DNA of 64,000 nucleotides from NCBI RefSeq assembly GCF_963576615.1, contig NC_088715.1, positions 65,423,981 to 65,487,980 on the forward strand, in the 5' to 3' direction. Of this stretch, positions 1 to 23,410 are shown one piece after another. This stretch comes from Watersipora subatra. Lineage: Eukaryota; Bryozoa; Gymnolaemata; Cheilostomatida; Watersiporidae. Under the pieces are notes generated by a model, which worked only from the letters and a program-made list of their open reading frames with translations, had not been told where the DNA came from and did no database searches. Every line of letters starts with the position of its first letter. The first letter of the stretch is position 1. The position numbers and the translations under genes are program-made.

Positions 1-536
1 CTCGACGCTTAAGCATTCATAACCAGCTGCATTCTGGGAAGAGTTCGAGCCTTGGCAATATTTGGCTTGAGAACCAATCGGGAGCTTCGCAGGTAAGAAA
101 CTCATATACCTCATCAGTTGAAGAGGTATATCTACAAAGATTTGTCTCCCCCTGAAATGGACTGGTGTAATGTGATTGTATTGGACTTCATAGAACTCTA
201 ACCAATTCAAGAAATAACAAGTTATTAACTTTTACATAATTTCTCTAAAGATGAGCTCATTTCTTACATACTTTATAAGGCTGCTATTAAGAGACTTCTA
301 ATTTCAATTCTAATTCCAAAATATACCAAGTGTGAGTGCTTCAAATTACTGATCACCACTTCAAGTACTGATCTCTTGAAAATACTTCTGAAGAGATCAG
401 TACTTCAAATTCCTAGTGAGAAAAGAGGCTACTTTGCTTATTTATACAGCGTACATAAAATGCTTATAGTAAGTATGGTGTATAAAAATATAGATGTTGA
501 TTTTATTGCCCAAATAGTTTAATAGCAGTTTATGTA
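1..536. other. Gene-free left edge
   Basis: No exon, RNA gene or clear repeat was recognised. The sequence is AT-rich. The first 25 bases resemble a stretch near 1938-1965, which suggests a small dispersed repeat, but the match is too short to classify. Confidence 0.4.
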
Positions 537-1876
537 TACCGTAAAACATCTAATTGAATGACATGGCGCTCTATTTTTCAACCCTTCCTCTATGGTGGCG
601 GTCAATTGGAAGTACATTCAAATACAGGCTGGCGTTGTATTTTTCAAATGGCTCATCAGAATTTTGGAAAGATAAATTTAGCCCTTTTACGGGCGAAGCC
701 AATGTTGCCTATATTTTGCCCTCTTTTTTCGATGGAGAAATGTTACACCTTTTGAATGCAATAAATCCGCTAACTTGCCTTCAACTTGTCAGAGATCTCT
801 TAATAAATATGTGTTGAGAAACCGAAATATATCTCTACCAGTTGCTATTTATTGCTTGCAATTAACCTACGATGATATTATAGCCTGTGTCCTGCTTTGC
901 ATATTGTTTGAGCTTTCAATGTTTATTTCATTGTAAATTGGAAGACATATTTTTATTTTATATCAATACTTACCAGTGTCGCATAGAATTTTATTGCACT
1001 CATTAAAATTTTTGTTATGGTTTGCAGCCAAAAATAGCTTTTTATGTGCACTAAAAGAGAAGTTACGAGCGTCGATCAATTGAAAGATCGGATAACTGCA
1101 ACGATGCTATCAAATAATATGTTATAAATCTGCAAACTTATAAGTTATATAATGACGATTTATTGAATGATACAAATATATATTCATGAACAAGTGCCAT
1201 TAACGAACCATACATATATTACATGCAAAAACAAAAATTAACGCTTTTAAAACAAAAATATTTGTATCAATTGCTCAGATAGCTGCGTTCTGATGTCTGC
1301 TTTTAATGGAACGAACATCTGCTGGTTGTCCAATACCTTCTATGATGTCTTTTGAATTCAGCTCTCTTTTTGCACTGCATAACTAGTCGATATTAGCCTC
1401 CAAACTTTTACACAATGCAAATAGCACAAATGCAATGCGTAAAAGCTTTGCTAGCTACACGTAACCTTTGTACAATCGTAAATGTAAGCCATTTTTATAT
1501 ACATGTACAAAACTTCCAAGTATCGAGACTGCGTTAAATGAGGAACTGCTTTTAGCCTGAGACAGTTATTAATTATTTCTATGGTACTGCTTTCAAGTTT
1601 TAACAAAAAAAAATCTGAAAGTTGTGGAGTTGGACAATGAAAGAATTTATTGTTAATTATGTAAACAATTCATTAATAATGCGATTTTGTAGACACTTTT
1701 CTAGTGATCACATGACTACTGATCACATGATATTATGGGTTGATAAAGATAAAAAATTGTCGAAGTGGCATTCAAATAGAGGGTGGCACTCTGTTTTTCA
1801 ACCCTTCTCTCATAGTGGCGGTCAATTAGAGGTGGCGTTCAAATAAAGGTGGCATTCAATTAGAGGTTTTATGGTA
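537..1876 (+). mobile_element. Non-autonomous DNA transposon (MITE family C), copy 1
   Basis: The two ends form terminal inverted repeats of about 30 bases: the left end starts TACCGTAAAACATCTAATTG and the right end is its near-complement. Subterminal GGTGGCGGTCAATT-type motifs repeat at both ends. A second copy lies at 54895-56309 in the same orientation and an inverted partial copy at about 14100-14975. No transposase frame is visible, so it is called non-autonomous. The superfamily is not assigned. Confidence 0.7.
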
Positions 1877-1954
1877 TATCGTATTATATATAAATATATA
1901 GTTTAGGATCTATTACAGCGACAGACTCATAACTTGTCGACGCTTGAGCACTAA

Positions 1955-2155
1955 ATGCTGGTAAACACGCATTATTACAGCTAATACGCCAAGAATAGTG
2001 TGTTACTATGTTAGCTCGCTAGCAGACACACACTATTACAGCTAATATGCCAAGAAAAGTGTGTTACTATGTTAGCTCGCTATCAGACACACACTATTCC
2101 AGTTAATACGCCAAGAATAGTGTGTTACTATGTTAGCTCGCTAGCATAGTAACTC
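1955..2155 (+). repeat. Tandem repeat, about 61 bp x 3
   Basis: Three near-identical units contain CACACACTATTACAGCTAAT followed by CAAGAATAGTGTGTTACTA. The units have partial dyad symmetry (CACACTATT against AATAGTGTG). The array ends about 45 bases before the first visible SLC24 exon. Confidence 0.85.
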
Positions 2156-2198
2156 AGGCTTCTGAACAGGCCACATCTTTGAGCTATTTATATAACAG

Positions 2199-13628
<11,430 letters not shown>

Positions 13629-13954
13629 AAATTCTAGACGACTCAATCGCTTCAAACAAATAGTATTGCTGAAATACTGTTTCTAATTTGAACTGATGAA
13701 AGTTACTAGCAAATTTTTTATTGTCACTTTACTTAATGTCAAAACAGTTATCTGCTCTCTCCTCTATAATAAGGTCTACAATTTTTGTAGAGAGCTCTAA
13801 AATGAATGAGGAGAGCGTTACCTGGTCACATGCAAGCTTTAATGTATTTAATACTGTATTTAAACACTAAATTACAGTAGAAATGCATATTTAGGTAGAG
13901 AGCAATGCCAACAACACAATAGTTACAGTACATCATCTCTTAGTCATTCTGTAA

Positions 13955-13960
13955 AATAAA
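13955..13960 (+). terminator. Candidate poly(A) signal for SLC24
   Basis: AATAAA about 330 bases after the exchanger's stop codon, followed by TG/T-rich sequence (TTGCTGTGCTTGTC). Assignment is by position only. Confidence 0.45.
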
Positions 13961-14099
13961 TTGCTGTGCTTGTCTACTTGTATTTCTTTTTTCATGGATT
14001 CTGCCAAGAGGTATGAGGTGCTAGCAAGTGCTTGTACTTGTGATTAGCCTGCAGTATCAATTAGAGGAATATTTTGTATTCATAAACCCATATGAATAG

Positions 14100-14975
14100 C
14101 CCATAAACACTTTATGAACCCAAAATATCAAATGATCAGTAGAAAAGTGTCCACAAAATCGTATTAATAATGAATTGTTTACATTAACAACAACCAATTC
14201 TCTCGTTGTCCAACTCCAAATCTTTTGGCTTTTTTTTGTTAATACTTTGAAAACAACAAAATAGAAATAATCAATAACGGTCTCAGGCTAATAGTAGTTC
14301 CTTGTTTAACGCTATCTTTCTACTTCGAAGTAGCCTACATATATAAAAAAACGGTTTAAGTTTATGATGGTAGATGAACTTTCAAAGCAACGCCATAGAA
14401 ATAATTAGTGTTTCAGGCCAATAGTAGTTCTTTGTCTAACGCGGTCTTAATACTTCGAAGAACATGCATATAAAAATGATTTGCAAGTTTTTGGCCTAAG
14501 GTTATGTTTAGCCAGCAAACTTTTACGCGTTGCATTTGTGCTAAATGCAGCATGTAAAAGTTTTGCTCTGCCAAAAATTGTTTGGACGCTAATGTGGTAT
14601 TGTTAGCAGATGCTTCTGATAAAGTAAAAGTTTACTAAATGTGATGCAATCTATGCGATAGGTGAAAGGAAACTATTTATTGACAGAAAAACACAAAGTG
14701 GGGCAGACAAAGTATACGAATATAACACGGATACAATAGTGAGAAGATAACTCTAAAGCACATAATACAACGGCTAATACTGACTAGTTCAGCAGTGCAG
14801 AAAAAGAGTTGAGGCCAAAAGCTAAAAGATTTTCATTGCGTCAAAAGCAACAATCAGAGCGCAGCTATTCGAGCAAACGATGGAAATATTTTTGTTTTAA
14901 AAAGGTTAACTTTTTGTTCCTGCGTGTAATACAAGTATGGTTTATTTATATTATGTGTTCATGAATATATATATA
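14100..14975 (-). mobile_element. MITE family C, inverted partial copy 3
   Basis: The reverse complement matches the interior of the 537-1876 element, including the stretch around 1490-1760 and the ACATACATATATTACATG-like region. Its far end is cut at a TA microsatellite that borders the Penelope-like element. Confidence 0.6.
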
Positions 14976-15002
14976 TATATACAATGTATATATATATATA
15001 TA

Positions 15003-16137
15003 TATAAGTACAAAGATGGAAAAAGTTTTTAGCAACAGTTTATTACTTAAAGTTTCATGATGCAAAATGATGTTAAGTTTGCACCAATCGTCAGATAAAA
15101 AATTGCATGACACAAACACAAAACCAAGAATACACTAAGAACACCAAAATGAAGAGTTACCTGTATAAGTACAAAGATGGAAAAAGTTTTTAGCAACAGT
15201 TTATGACTAAAAGTTTCATACTGCATGCAGTAATCATCAGATGCTAATGTGAAGTGCTTGTGTATAATACTTGGTCAAATCAAGTATAAAAGCCTAACTA
15301 TTAAATTGGTTAATTGGTGAGCTTAGCCTTAGATAAGTAAAATTTGGTGACGTGTCTACAACTGCTAGCAAACTTTACGACAGACGAAAGCAGCAGAAAA
15401 TGCAATTGCCGAAATCGTAACGGATGCCCTTTAAATGGTCAGTGTCACACGAGTTCTATTATTTACCAGGCAACAGTTGACACAGACGGCAGAAGCAGTC
15501 AAACATACATCGGATTGACAGAGAGGCAATTTAAGGACAGATTCAACAACCACAAAACATCCTTTGGTATTAGTGACAAGAGAAAGACCACCGAATTAAG
15601 CAGATATATATGGCAATTAAAAAACAGGGAAAAGATTTTAGTATTGATTGGAAAGTAATAACAAGAGCTAAGGCCTGTCAGAATGGTGTGTCTAAGTGCA
15701 ATCTATGCTTAACTGAGAAGTACTTTATAATTTTCCAACCTCACATGGCTACCCTGAATCAGAGAAGTGATATAGTAACATCCTGTAGACACGTCACCAA
15801 ATTTTACTTATCTAAGGCTAAGCTCACCAATTAACCAATTTAATAGTTAGGCTTTTATACTTGATTTGACCAAGTATTATACACAAGCACTTCACATTAG
15901 CATCTGATGATTACTGCATGCAGTATGAAACTTTTAGTCATAAACTGTTGCTAAAAACTTTTTCCATCTTTGTACTTATACAGGTAACTCTTCATTTTGG
16001 TGTTCTTAGTGTATTCTTGGTTTTGTGTTTGTGTCATGCAATTTTTTATCTGACGATTGGTGCAAACTTAACATCATTTTGCATCATGAAACTTTAAGTA
16101 ATAAACTGTTGCTAAAAACTTTTTCCATCTTTGTACT

Positions 16138-16140
<3 letters not shown>
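15003..16140 (+). mobile_element. Penelope-like element fragment with inverted-repeat flanks
   Basis: Arms 15003-15358 and 15790-16140 are inverted copies of each other, with TA microsatellites outside both. They enclose a GIY-YIG endonuclease fragment. The right arm includes the last codons of the endonuclease and its 3' flank, so the left arm is an inverted copy of the element's 3' end. Each arm contains two tandem copies of GTACAAAGATGGAAAAAGTT. No reverse transcriptase is visible, so this is a 5'-truncated remnant. Confidence 0.75.
15375..15834 (+). pseudogene. Penelope-type GIY-YIG endonuclease, frameshifted
   Basis: GIY-YIG nucleases of Penelope-like elements nick target DNA to prime reverse transcription. 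Visible in order: the Cys-rich linker CNCRNRNGCPLNGQC, the GIY-like strand SIIYQATV, TYIGLT (YIG motif), the Arg/His helix FKDRFNNHKTSF, ELSRYIWQLK, CNLCLTEKY with the conserved Glu, and C-terminal SCRHVTKFYLSKAK. The frame breaks in the A-run near 15615: a one-base indel separates WQLK from KDFSIDWKV. The start at 15344 is arbitrary because it lies inside the inverted arm. A non-mobile GIY-YIG protein is unlikely given the Cys motif and the flanks. The catalytic residues remain present across the break. Confidence 0.8.
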
Positions 16141-16376
<236 letters not shown>

Positions 16377-16504
16377 AACGTCCTTAATATTTATAGCAAT
16401 TTGAGAACGTCTGGGCATGTAATTTTTTCTAGTAGTTCAGGTATGCTAGGTGAAGCATGACGTGTGCATATTTTAACCAATCACCATTAAAAATTGGGAG
16501 GTGT

Positions 16505-16645
16505 GATGAATTTGTCCATAATTATTCCATAGTATGACAAAGTGGCTGTGTGGCTAGCATGCCTGTCAGCGAAACTGGTGTCTCCGAGTTGAATTGCAGT
16601 GTGAAGCATATTTTTGTGTGTATTTTATTGCTATAACTGAACAAA
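16505..16645 (+). repeat. tRNA-derived SINE-like copy
   Basis: Has a box A-like GTGGCTAGCATGCC and a degenerate box B, GAGTTGAATTGC. It shares ATTCCATAGTAT upstream and TTTTATTGCTATAACTG downstream with the copy at 61320-61470, which marks a dispersed family. Confidence 0.45.
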
Positions 16646-16714
16646 CCTACAAACACTTGAATTCTATCTATCTATTTCTCAAAGTATAGGCTAAAGACTT
16701 TACAATATGAATTC

Positions 16715-16782
16715 CGTGCCGAAGAAGATTCGATCTCAAACCCTGCCATTCACCAGACCAACGCTATCCACTAGACCACAGA
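16715..16782 (-). repeat. tRNA-like SINE head or tRNA pseudogene
   Basis: On the minus strand box A reads TGGTCTAGTGGATAGCG and box B reads GATCGAATCT, close to the RNA polymerase III consensus and about 40 bases apart. The acceptor stem does not pair well and there is no clean tRNA cloverleaf, so SINE or pseudogene is preferred over a working tRNA. Confidence 0.5.
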
Positions 16783-17034
16783 AATTGAATTGCTCTTTGT
16801 CAATATGAAACAGTATATGAGAACAATTACCCAACAGATTTGCGTACGAGGCGGGTCATAGCATAATGTCATGAGAAGCTGTTCACTCACATTATTAAAC
16901 GTACTGGCTGATAGCGCGCAGGCTAGTCACAAGCAACTCTCACTACTTCTCATTGTTTATAAGACAAAACACTTTTCTCATGATATGTAGATTGAAAGTT
17001 AGAATGACAAATGTTGTTATATGTTAAATACATA

Positions 17035-17515
17035 AATATATAAACCTAGATTGGCCAATAATAGCTATTCCCATCGGTTGCCTTGTCAGACTTAAATAGC
17101 ATGACGTAACGTCATTGTATTGTACCTCACGCTTGAATGCACTGTTGTTAACAATGGAGCTAATGGAGAGAATTTGACAAAATCACATTTATTTTCACAT
17201 AAAAACCTTTTTGGATACATAATCCAGTAAACTAAAGCAGTTCTGTGATAATATCTGATAACCACCTTAGATTAAAACTATAAAAGCTATGAATTGTTGC
17301 GAACAAATCATGAGCCATGAAGGCTTTTTTTGCCAACCTTTCCTATCCCCATTCTCTCTTTCCCCTTCTCCAAAGATAAAGTGAAAAGGGGAAAGAGAGA
17401 AGGGAGAAAGGAGAGTGGGGGGGGGCAAATAGCCCACCCACTCAAAGAGCCAGACCTTGGCTAGGTAAATAGACTAATATCATGCTGAACTAAACATAAC
17501 TAAATATGGTGAGTA
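17035..17515 (-). repeat. Left arm of 480-bp inverted duplication
   Basis: The reverse complement matches 19350-19825, including a polypurine block (GGGGAAAGAGAGAAGGGAGA) and AAACTATAAAAGCTATGAA. The block between the arms contains TTAA-MITE copy b. Confidence 0.8.
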
Positions 17516-17849
17516 TGCAAGTATGTCTTATGTCAAAAATGAGACAGAATGATTATTTTACCACTGGCTATGTAGCTGGCTAGGTCACCAAAGCTGAAAT
17601 GTAATGATTGTATCACTAGCATCGTGGATGTTACCAACTATGATGTAAACCAAGCAATGAATTCCCTAATCACAGTTAAGAATCGTGGTGGCTTGACTGT
17701 GTCTTCGCCTGTGGTGATTGAGGTTTGCAACCACAGTGAGAAAGTGACGAGAGTGTTGCTTAGTAATGCTAGATTGGTGAAAAACTTTCCCAGGCTAGCA
17801 CTAATTGCTACCATGGAGAAGTTGCTTAGGTTCAACATCATGCTATTGT

Positions 17850-18735
17850 TTAAAGGTTGACTTGCAATAAAATTCACATTACAGTTATTTGGTATCAAAA
17901 GATTCACCACGTCTTACTCTGTTGTGTTGTAAGTGCCAAATATGTGGAAATGTGATTACAAGCTCTTAAAAGCTCAAAAACGAACAGTTAATCGCAGCCA
18001 CACGAGACCGCCGTAGTTTGGATTTGCTTTCCAAAACAGCTCAAATGGGACGTAGTTGTTACAGGATGGTTTCTGTTTACCCTTTCATGCAACCTCATTC
18101 GTCAAAATATTTTTATAAATATACTTCACGCATTCAAAAAAACCATGTCTATTGTTCTTAGGTGTCTGTTTTATCGTCATTATAATGCTGTCACTTTTTG
18201 CTCTGATATCTTATAACTTGCCGTAAAAAATTGTTAAACTTTTTAACCTTAGCTCGAAAGAGTACATATCATTGTCAGATAATCATGACGAGCCTGTTGG
18301 TCACCTGTGATAATCGAAAAGTACTGCAAAAATTATTTTCGAAGTATTGGGTCACATGATCAGATTACGACTTGACGATTAGATCAAGCCGAAACAAACT
18401 GTAAAGTAGCGAGAATCTATATTTGATACGGGAGTCTTTGGTAAAACCCGAAGTGTTTGTCATAGACTATTGCTACGATAAGTTTTATATTTAGCTTTTT
18501 ATTGGCCTTTCAATTCACGTGAGAACATATGTGACAAGACGATAACCAAACTGTAATGACTGCGTCAGAGAAATAATGAGATTCCAATCTATGGCGGCTT
18601 TTCGTTTTTGAGCTTTTAAATGCTTGTAATCACATTTCCACGTATTTGGCACCTACAACACAACAGAGTAAGACATGGTAAATATTTTGGTACCAAATAA
18701 CTGTAATGTGAATTTTGTTTCAAGTCAACCTTTAA
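17850..18735. mobile_element. TTAA-target MITE (family A), copy b
   Basis: Both ends carry TTAA followed by AGGTTGACTTGCAA or its complement. Its internal sequence is close to that of copy d. The open frames at 17624-17910 and 18675-18950 overlap its ends and are not genes. Confidence 0.82.
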
Positions 18736-19349
18736 GCTACGAAGAAGGGTCCACCTCAATACTATTGAGGCATTTACAACGAGGGCATCCTGAGGAACTT
18801 AAAAGTGCATCTAAGAACCTTCAATCCAGCAAATTTATTTTATTTTTAGTTTCTTTCACTAATACCAGAAGTTTTAGGGAAGTGATAGATTTTTGCTTTC
18901 CACTATGCTGGGTTATCTATTTCTATATTTGTAAAATATTTCTTAACTAATCTCTTGTTGATTATAATAGCAGTTGAAAATAAAATCTGTAATAAAAACA
19001 CTAGCCAAATCATGCCATTAATCTATCACCCATTGAATAGCATTGATCCACCAATGTCTAGCCATAAATTGTAGATTGCATCTATAACCCAAACCACAAA
19101 ATATAATGATTGGTGTGATAATGGTTTGTTTTATCTCAGTTTATTGATGTCACAACATTAGGTTGTAATAGAGCTATCTCTTAACCTTACATGAATAAAA
19201 ATCGCTCGTGCTGACCCGGTCCGACTCGATCTTGGCCCTCATTGCTGACCCCGAGTCTGGTCCGACCCTGCATTCCTTGGTCTCGTTCCAGCTCTAGCTA
19301 AGAAAGCCATTGATTCCATTTCCCTGATCAGATCAAAACTTCACAGGCT
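18736..19349. other. Gene-free stretch inside the inverted duplication
   Basis: AT-rich. No exon, family motif or repeat was recognised. Confidence 0.4.
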
Positions 19350-19825
19350 CATCATATTTAGTCATGTTTAGTTCAACATGATATTAGTCTATTTACCTAG
19401 CCAGGGTCTGGCGCTTCGGGTGGGTGGGCTATTTGCCCCCCCTCTCCTTTCTCCCTTCTCTCTTTTTCCCTTCTCACTTCTTCTTTGGAGAAGGGGAAAA
19501 AGAGAATGGGGATAGGAGAGGGTGGCAAATAAAGCCCTGATAGCTCATGATTTGTTCGCAACAGTTCATAGCTTTTATAGTTTTAATCTAAGGTGGTTAT
19601 CAGATATTATTAAAGAATTGCTTTAGTTTACTGGATTATGTATCCAAGAAGGTTTTTATGTGAAAATAAATGTGATTTTGTTAAATTCTCCCCATTAGCT
19701 CCATTGTTAACTACAGTGCAGTCAAGCGTGAGGTACAATACAATGACGTTAAGTCATGTTATTTAAGTCTGACAGGCTTTTTCCCTATTGGCCAATCTAA
19801 GTTTATATATCTATGGTTAAATACT
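19350..19825 (+). repeat. Right arm of 480-bp inverted duplication
   Basis: Complementary to 17035-17515. It runs directly into the Helitron-like end at 19830-19885, so the arms are probably parts of that element family. Confidence 0.8.
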
Positions 19826-19885
19826 AATCAATTTTCTGTCCAAAGACTTTTCTATTACCCGGGCAACGCCGGGTAGCACAGCTAG
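19826..19885 (+). mobile_element. Helitron-like 3' end
   Basis: ACCCGGGCAACGCCGGGT can form a stem (ACCCGG/CCGGGT), followed within 8 bases by CTAG and then T. Helitrons end in a short hairpin, then CTRR, inserted before T. Decayed relatives lie at 39516-39578 and 60986-61040, both inverted. No Rep/helicase gene is present, so any copy here is non-autonomous. Confidence 0.55.
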
Positions 19886-20097
19886 TATGTGTATACATGT
19901 ATATACACATATAATACATTTACATGTATATAAAGCAAAGTGTTGGCTTATGCATTCCAAATGTCTGATGATATTTTGTCTTATTTGTAGACTTAGATAG
20001 TCACCTCTACCTTATCTATAGATGTATGCCTTACCTTATAGATGTATATGCCTTACAGAGAATAGGTTATTGACCCTGAATAAAGATTTAAAAGTAA

Positions 20098-20156
20098 AAA
20101 AAATTAATTACATTAAATTAATTGAATTAATTAATTTAATGTAATTAATTAATTTC
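20098..20156. repeat. AATTAATT palindrome
   Basis: ATTAATTACATTAAATTAAT and its near-exact complement flank a short centre, a self-complementary AT-only region about 110 bases beyond the poly(A) signal of the 20324-21520 gene. Confidence 0.75.
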
Positions 20157-20266
20157 TTACATATTTCTTGGCTACTCAACATGCGCTATGACCAGCTAGA
20201 GCATAGCCTGAGTTACTAGCAATCAGGCGAATGAGGCTTCATTACAGCTTCAGTTGTTATTCGGCT

Positions 20267-20272
20267 TTTATT
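20267..20272 (-). terminator. Poly(A) signal for the 20324-21520 gene
   Basis: AATAAA on the minus strand about 52 bases past the stop codon, a normal 3' UTR distance. Confidence 0.6.
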
Positions 20273-20323
20273 ATCTTATTGGCAGATTTGAGGTTATTGA
20301 AATGAGTGGTGAACATCGTTAAA

Positions 20324-21520
20324 CTAAAAGTCAGTTCTTGAGCGAAACGGGTAGGAAGTGAGGGTAGGCAAATTTAGCGATTGAAAAATATTGTATACGC
20401 ATGTGGAGAGCTTGGAGTTATGGGCCATGAACACCGCCTTAGACTCGATATCTAATTCCCTCTTTATCCAGACATGGACTGTCTGAAAACTCTCTGGCAG
20501 ATAAACCTGTGACACACTTTGCCAGTTTTCACCTTCCTGCTCCGAAAGATCATATACAATAGAGTTTGCTCGATGATGTGCTTTGTATGGCTCAGCCTTA
20601 GTCTGGCGAAAAATGAGACCGTTATTTATGGAAACAGAAGACTGACTCGAATTGAAGTTACCAATAGAATTGCCGGCTGCATCACAGACAGTTTCACCAT
20701 TGTCAGTAAGTTTTAAAGAGAACCTGACTTCTCCAAACAAGTCTTTAAATAAATATGTGTTACTTTTTTCTGAAGAACTATCCGGAACAACTGCCACTAG
20801 TATGATTTTACTCGTCTGAGCGTCTAAGATGTCAAGGTAAGAGCGGCCATCCGTATCTAAGCATGATGGACGCAAGATAAATTGAAAATATCCTTCAAGA
20901 AAACTAAGGTCAGCAGACGAGACTGGAGCAGGCTCCATGTGACTAGGCAAACCTATAGGACATGGGTGAGTATGGAGTTCAAAGTTACAATAGAGTTGCA
21001 TAAGGGCTGCCACCATAATCAAACCTTTTCTAAAAACATCTTCTGATTGGTTTTGATATTGAACGATCATGGCTGAAGATGTCCAGTCAAGTATTATCTT
21101 TGCAACAAGAGCTTTTCCTGCATTAGCCTGTACTCCAGCTTTTGTGACATGAGTGGTGGTTTGGTCTGCAGTATTCAAACACAGCCAGGGGTCATTGACT
21201 GTCGCGTCATATATACAATTGCTACAAACAGTTCCAAGTGGTCTAGCAAAATTATCCATAGCGGAATATACATCCATCTGGCTTGAGGTTGGCATGAGAC
21301 CTCCGCTATGCTTCAATACGACGACGCTAGAGTTATTCCTCAATCCTCCAACTTGACAGCAGTAATTTATACCAAAACTAAAAATGACCTGCTTTTTAGT
21401 TTGGTCGCTGACGACGTAGTAATGAAAAATATCATGCTCCCCGAGCATCCGAATAGAGATTTCTGTAGCATCTGTAAGTTCTGTGAGTAGCGACAGTTCT
21501 GAAACAGTTTGTGGAGCCAT
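20324..21520 (-). CDS. Intronless protein with possible double tubby/scramblase-like fold, paralogue 1
   Basis: 398 residues, one exon, poly(A) signal close behind. It is clearly related to the 24188-25477 protein: both have an N-terminal strand region (ISIRMLGEHDIFHYYVV here, LCIRPIGKHGLHHHYLV there), then KGLIMVAALMQLYCNFE against KALIMMAAMRSLYLDNN, then a second strand-rich block with YLFKDLFGEVRFSL against FKLFDNFGACHFSS. Two such halves, each made of short strands and ending in a hydrophobic helix, resemble phospholipid scramblase/tubby-type repeats (IGNF..., then K..L...FL). That assignment is inference from pattern only. No signal peptide or transmembrane anchor is obvious. A 17-bp minisatellite starts about 120 bases upstream. 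If the fold is wrong, it remains an uncharacterised conserved protein. Confidence 0.75.
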   Translation of the reverse strand: MAPQTVSELSLLTELTDATEISIRMLGEHDIFHYYVVSDQTKKQVIFSFGINYCCQVGGLRNNSSVVVLKHSGGLMPTSSQMDVYSAMDNFARPLGTVCSNCIYDATVNDPWLCLNTADQTTTHVTKAGVQANAGKALVAKIILDWTSSAMIVQYQNQSEDVFRKGLIMVAALMQLYCNFELHTHPCPIGLPSHMEPAPVSSADLSFLEGYFQFILRPSCLDTDGRSYLDILDAQTSKIILVAVVPDSSSEKSNTYLFKDLFGEVRFSLKLTDNGETVCDAAGNSIGNFNSSQSSVSINNGLIFRQTKAEPYKAHHRANSIVYDLSEQEGENWQSVSQVYLPESFQTVHVWIKRELDIESKAVFMAHNSKLSTCVYNIFQSLNLPTLTSYPFRSRTDF

Positions 21521-21639
21521 GATATTGTAAAATAGGCTTCGGCAGCAGCCTTACAAGTTTACTAAAATTTCAACTATGAAAAGAATTATTTATGGACTTT
21601 TCACATATTTTTGCTTCAAGGTGGGTCGAGCAGAAATTT

Positions 21640-22746
21640 TGTTATACTTACTGTTTTGTTATACTTACTGTTTTGTTATACTTACTGTTTTGTTATACTT
21701 ACTGTTTTGTTATACTTACTGTTTTGTTATACTTACTGTTTTGTTATACTTACTGTTTTGTTATACTTACTGTTTTGTTATACTTACTGTTTTGTTATAC
21801 TTACTGTTTTGTTATACTTACTGTTTTGTTATACTTAGTGTTTTGTTATACTTACTGTTTAGTTATACTTACTGTTTTGTTATACTTACTGTTTTGTTAT
21901 ACTTACTGTTTTGTTATACTTACTGTTTTGTTATACTTACTGTTTTGTTATACTTACTGTTTTGTTATACTTACTGTTTTGTTATACTTACTGTTTTGTT
22001 ATACTTACTGTTTTGTTATACTTACTGTTTTGTTATACTTACTGTTTTGTTATACTTACTGTTTTGTTATACTTACTGTTTTGTTATACTTACTGTTTTG
22101 TTATACTTACTGTTTTGTTATACTTACTGTTTTGTTATACTTACTGTTTTGTTATACTTACTGTTTTGTTATACTTACTGTTTTGTTATACTTACTGTTT
22201 TGTTATACTTACTGTTTAGTTATACTTACTGTTTTGTTATACTTACTGTTTTGTTATACTTACTGTTTTGTTATACTTACTGTTTTGTTATACTTACTGT
22301 TTTGTTATACTTACTGTTTTGTTATACTTACTGTTTTGTTATACTTACTGTTTTGTTATACTTACTGTTTTGTTATATTTACTGTTTTGTTATACTTACT
22401 GTTTTGTTATACTTACTGTTTTGTTATACTTACTGTTTTGTTATACTTACTGTTTTGTTATACTTACTGTTTTGTTATACTTACTGTTTTGTTATACTTA
22501 CTGTTTTGTTATACTTACTGTTTTGTTATACTTACTGTTTTGTTATACTTACTGTTTTGTTATACTTACTGTTTTGTTATATTTACTGTTTTGTTATACT
22601 TACTGTTTTGTTATACTTACTGTTTTGTTATACTTACTGTTTTGTTATACTTACTGTTTTGTTATACTTACTGTTTTGTTATACTTACTGTTTTGTTATA
22701 CTTAATGTTTTGTTATACTTACTATTTTGTTATACTTACTGTTTTG
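21640..22746 (+). repeat. 17-bp minisatellite, about 65 units, upstream of paralogue 1
   Basis: Unit TTTTGTTATACTTACTG, almost perfect, with rare variants (TTTAG, TATATTT, TTAATG). Three units make 51 bases, so all forward frames are open and read VILTVLLYLLFCYTYCF. It lies in the 5' flank of the minus-strand gene at 20324-21520. Confidence 0.97.
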
Positions 22747-23410
22747 CAGAGCAGTTTAGTCCAGCTAATACAAATAAAAAGTCTTCACTGTAGCGTCATG
22801 TTGATTTGTTCGCTCTTCACTCGACAGTTAGCAAAAGAATTACACAAAATTCGAGTTACAGCGCTTCCACCAACCACATCACAGAATCCTTGAACATATT
22901 GCTGTATCCTAAACTTGCACATCTGTGCATTTGTGTAATAGGTTTACAAATCCAGTATAAACTATGTGGAGAATATTTGCATTTATCTTTCTGCAAGCAT
23001 GAAAAATGTTATTTTCTATTCCGTGACACCAACATTCTACATCCACCATCCTATGTTTCAGTTTATGAACTTTCTTTCCCTTTTCTGTCACAATTCATTT
23101 CCTGATTCCTAAGAACCCACTCACTAACTCCTGATTCCTGTCTTTTCATTTTTGACTTTTTTTATTTTCTTTTGGCATCTGACGAAAAACATAATTTTTG
23201 ATGATTACCAACGTGAATGAAAAAGTTATACATTCATAGTTACTAAGACGGACTAATAATACAATTGGTGTTCTCAGTATGTCCACACATTTTAACAAGG
23301 AGGTTTATTTTTACCGGCTTGTACTTTTCATTTCAGCTGGTTAGTCCAGCTGTTACTGGAGGCAGTAGTCACTAGTCAGTGTGTATATAAATTAATACTA
23401 TCAACTTTTA
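22747..23410. other. Gene-free stretch
   Basis: Between the array and the next repeat. Short frames only; nothing recognised. Confidence 0.4.

Noticed and set aside
16715-16782. Functional tRNA gene on the minus strand
   Set aside because: A and B boxes are good but the acceptor stem and anticodon arm do not pair convincingly.
17624-18950. Short frames around 17.6-18.9 kb
   Set aside because: They overlap the ends of TTAA-MITE copy b; similar frames recur at other copies (e.g. 39451-39639).
21576-22893. 405- and 433-codon Leu/Phe/Tyr/Cys-rich frames that look like a membrane protein
   Set aside because: They repeat a 17-residue string set by three 17-bp units, and the same peptide appears in all three frames.
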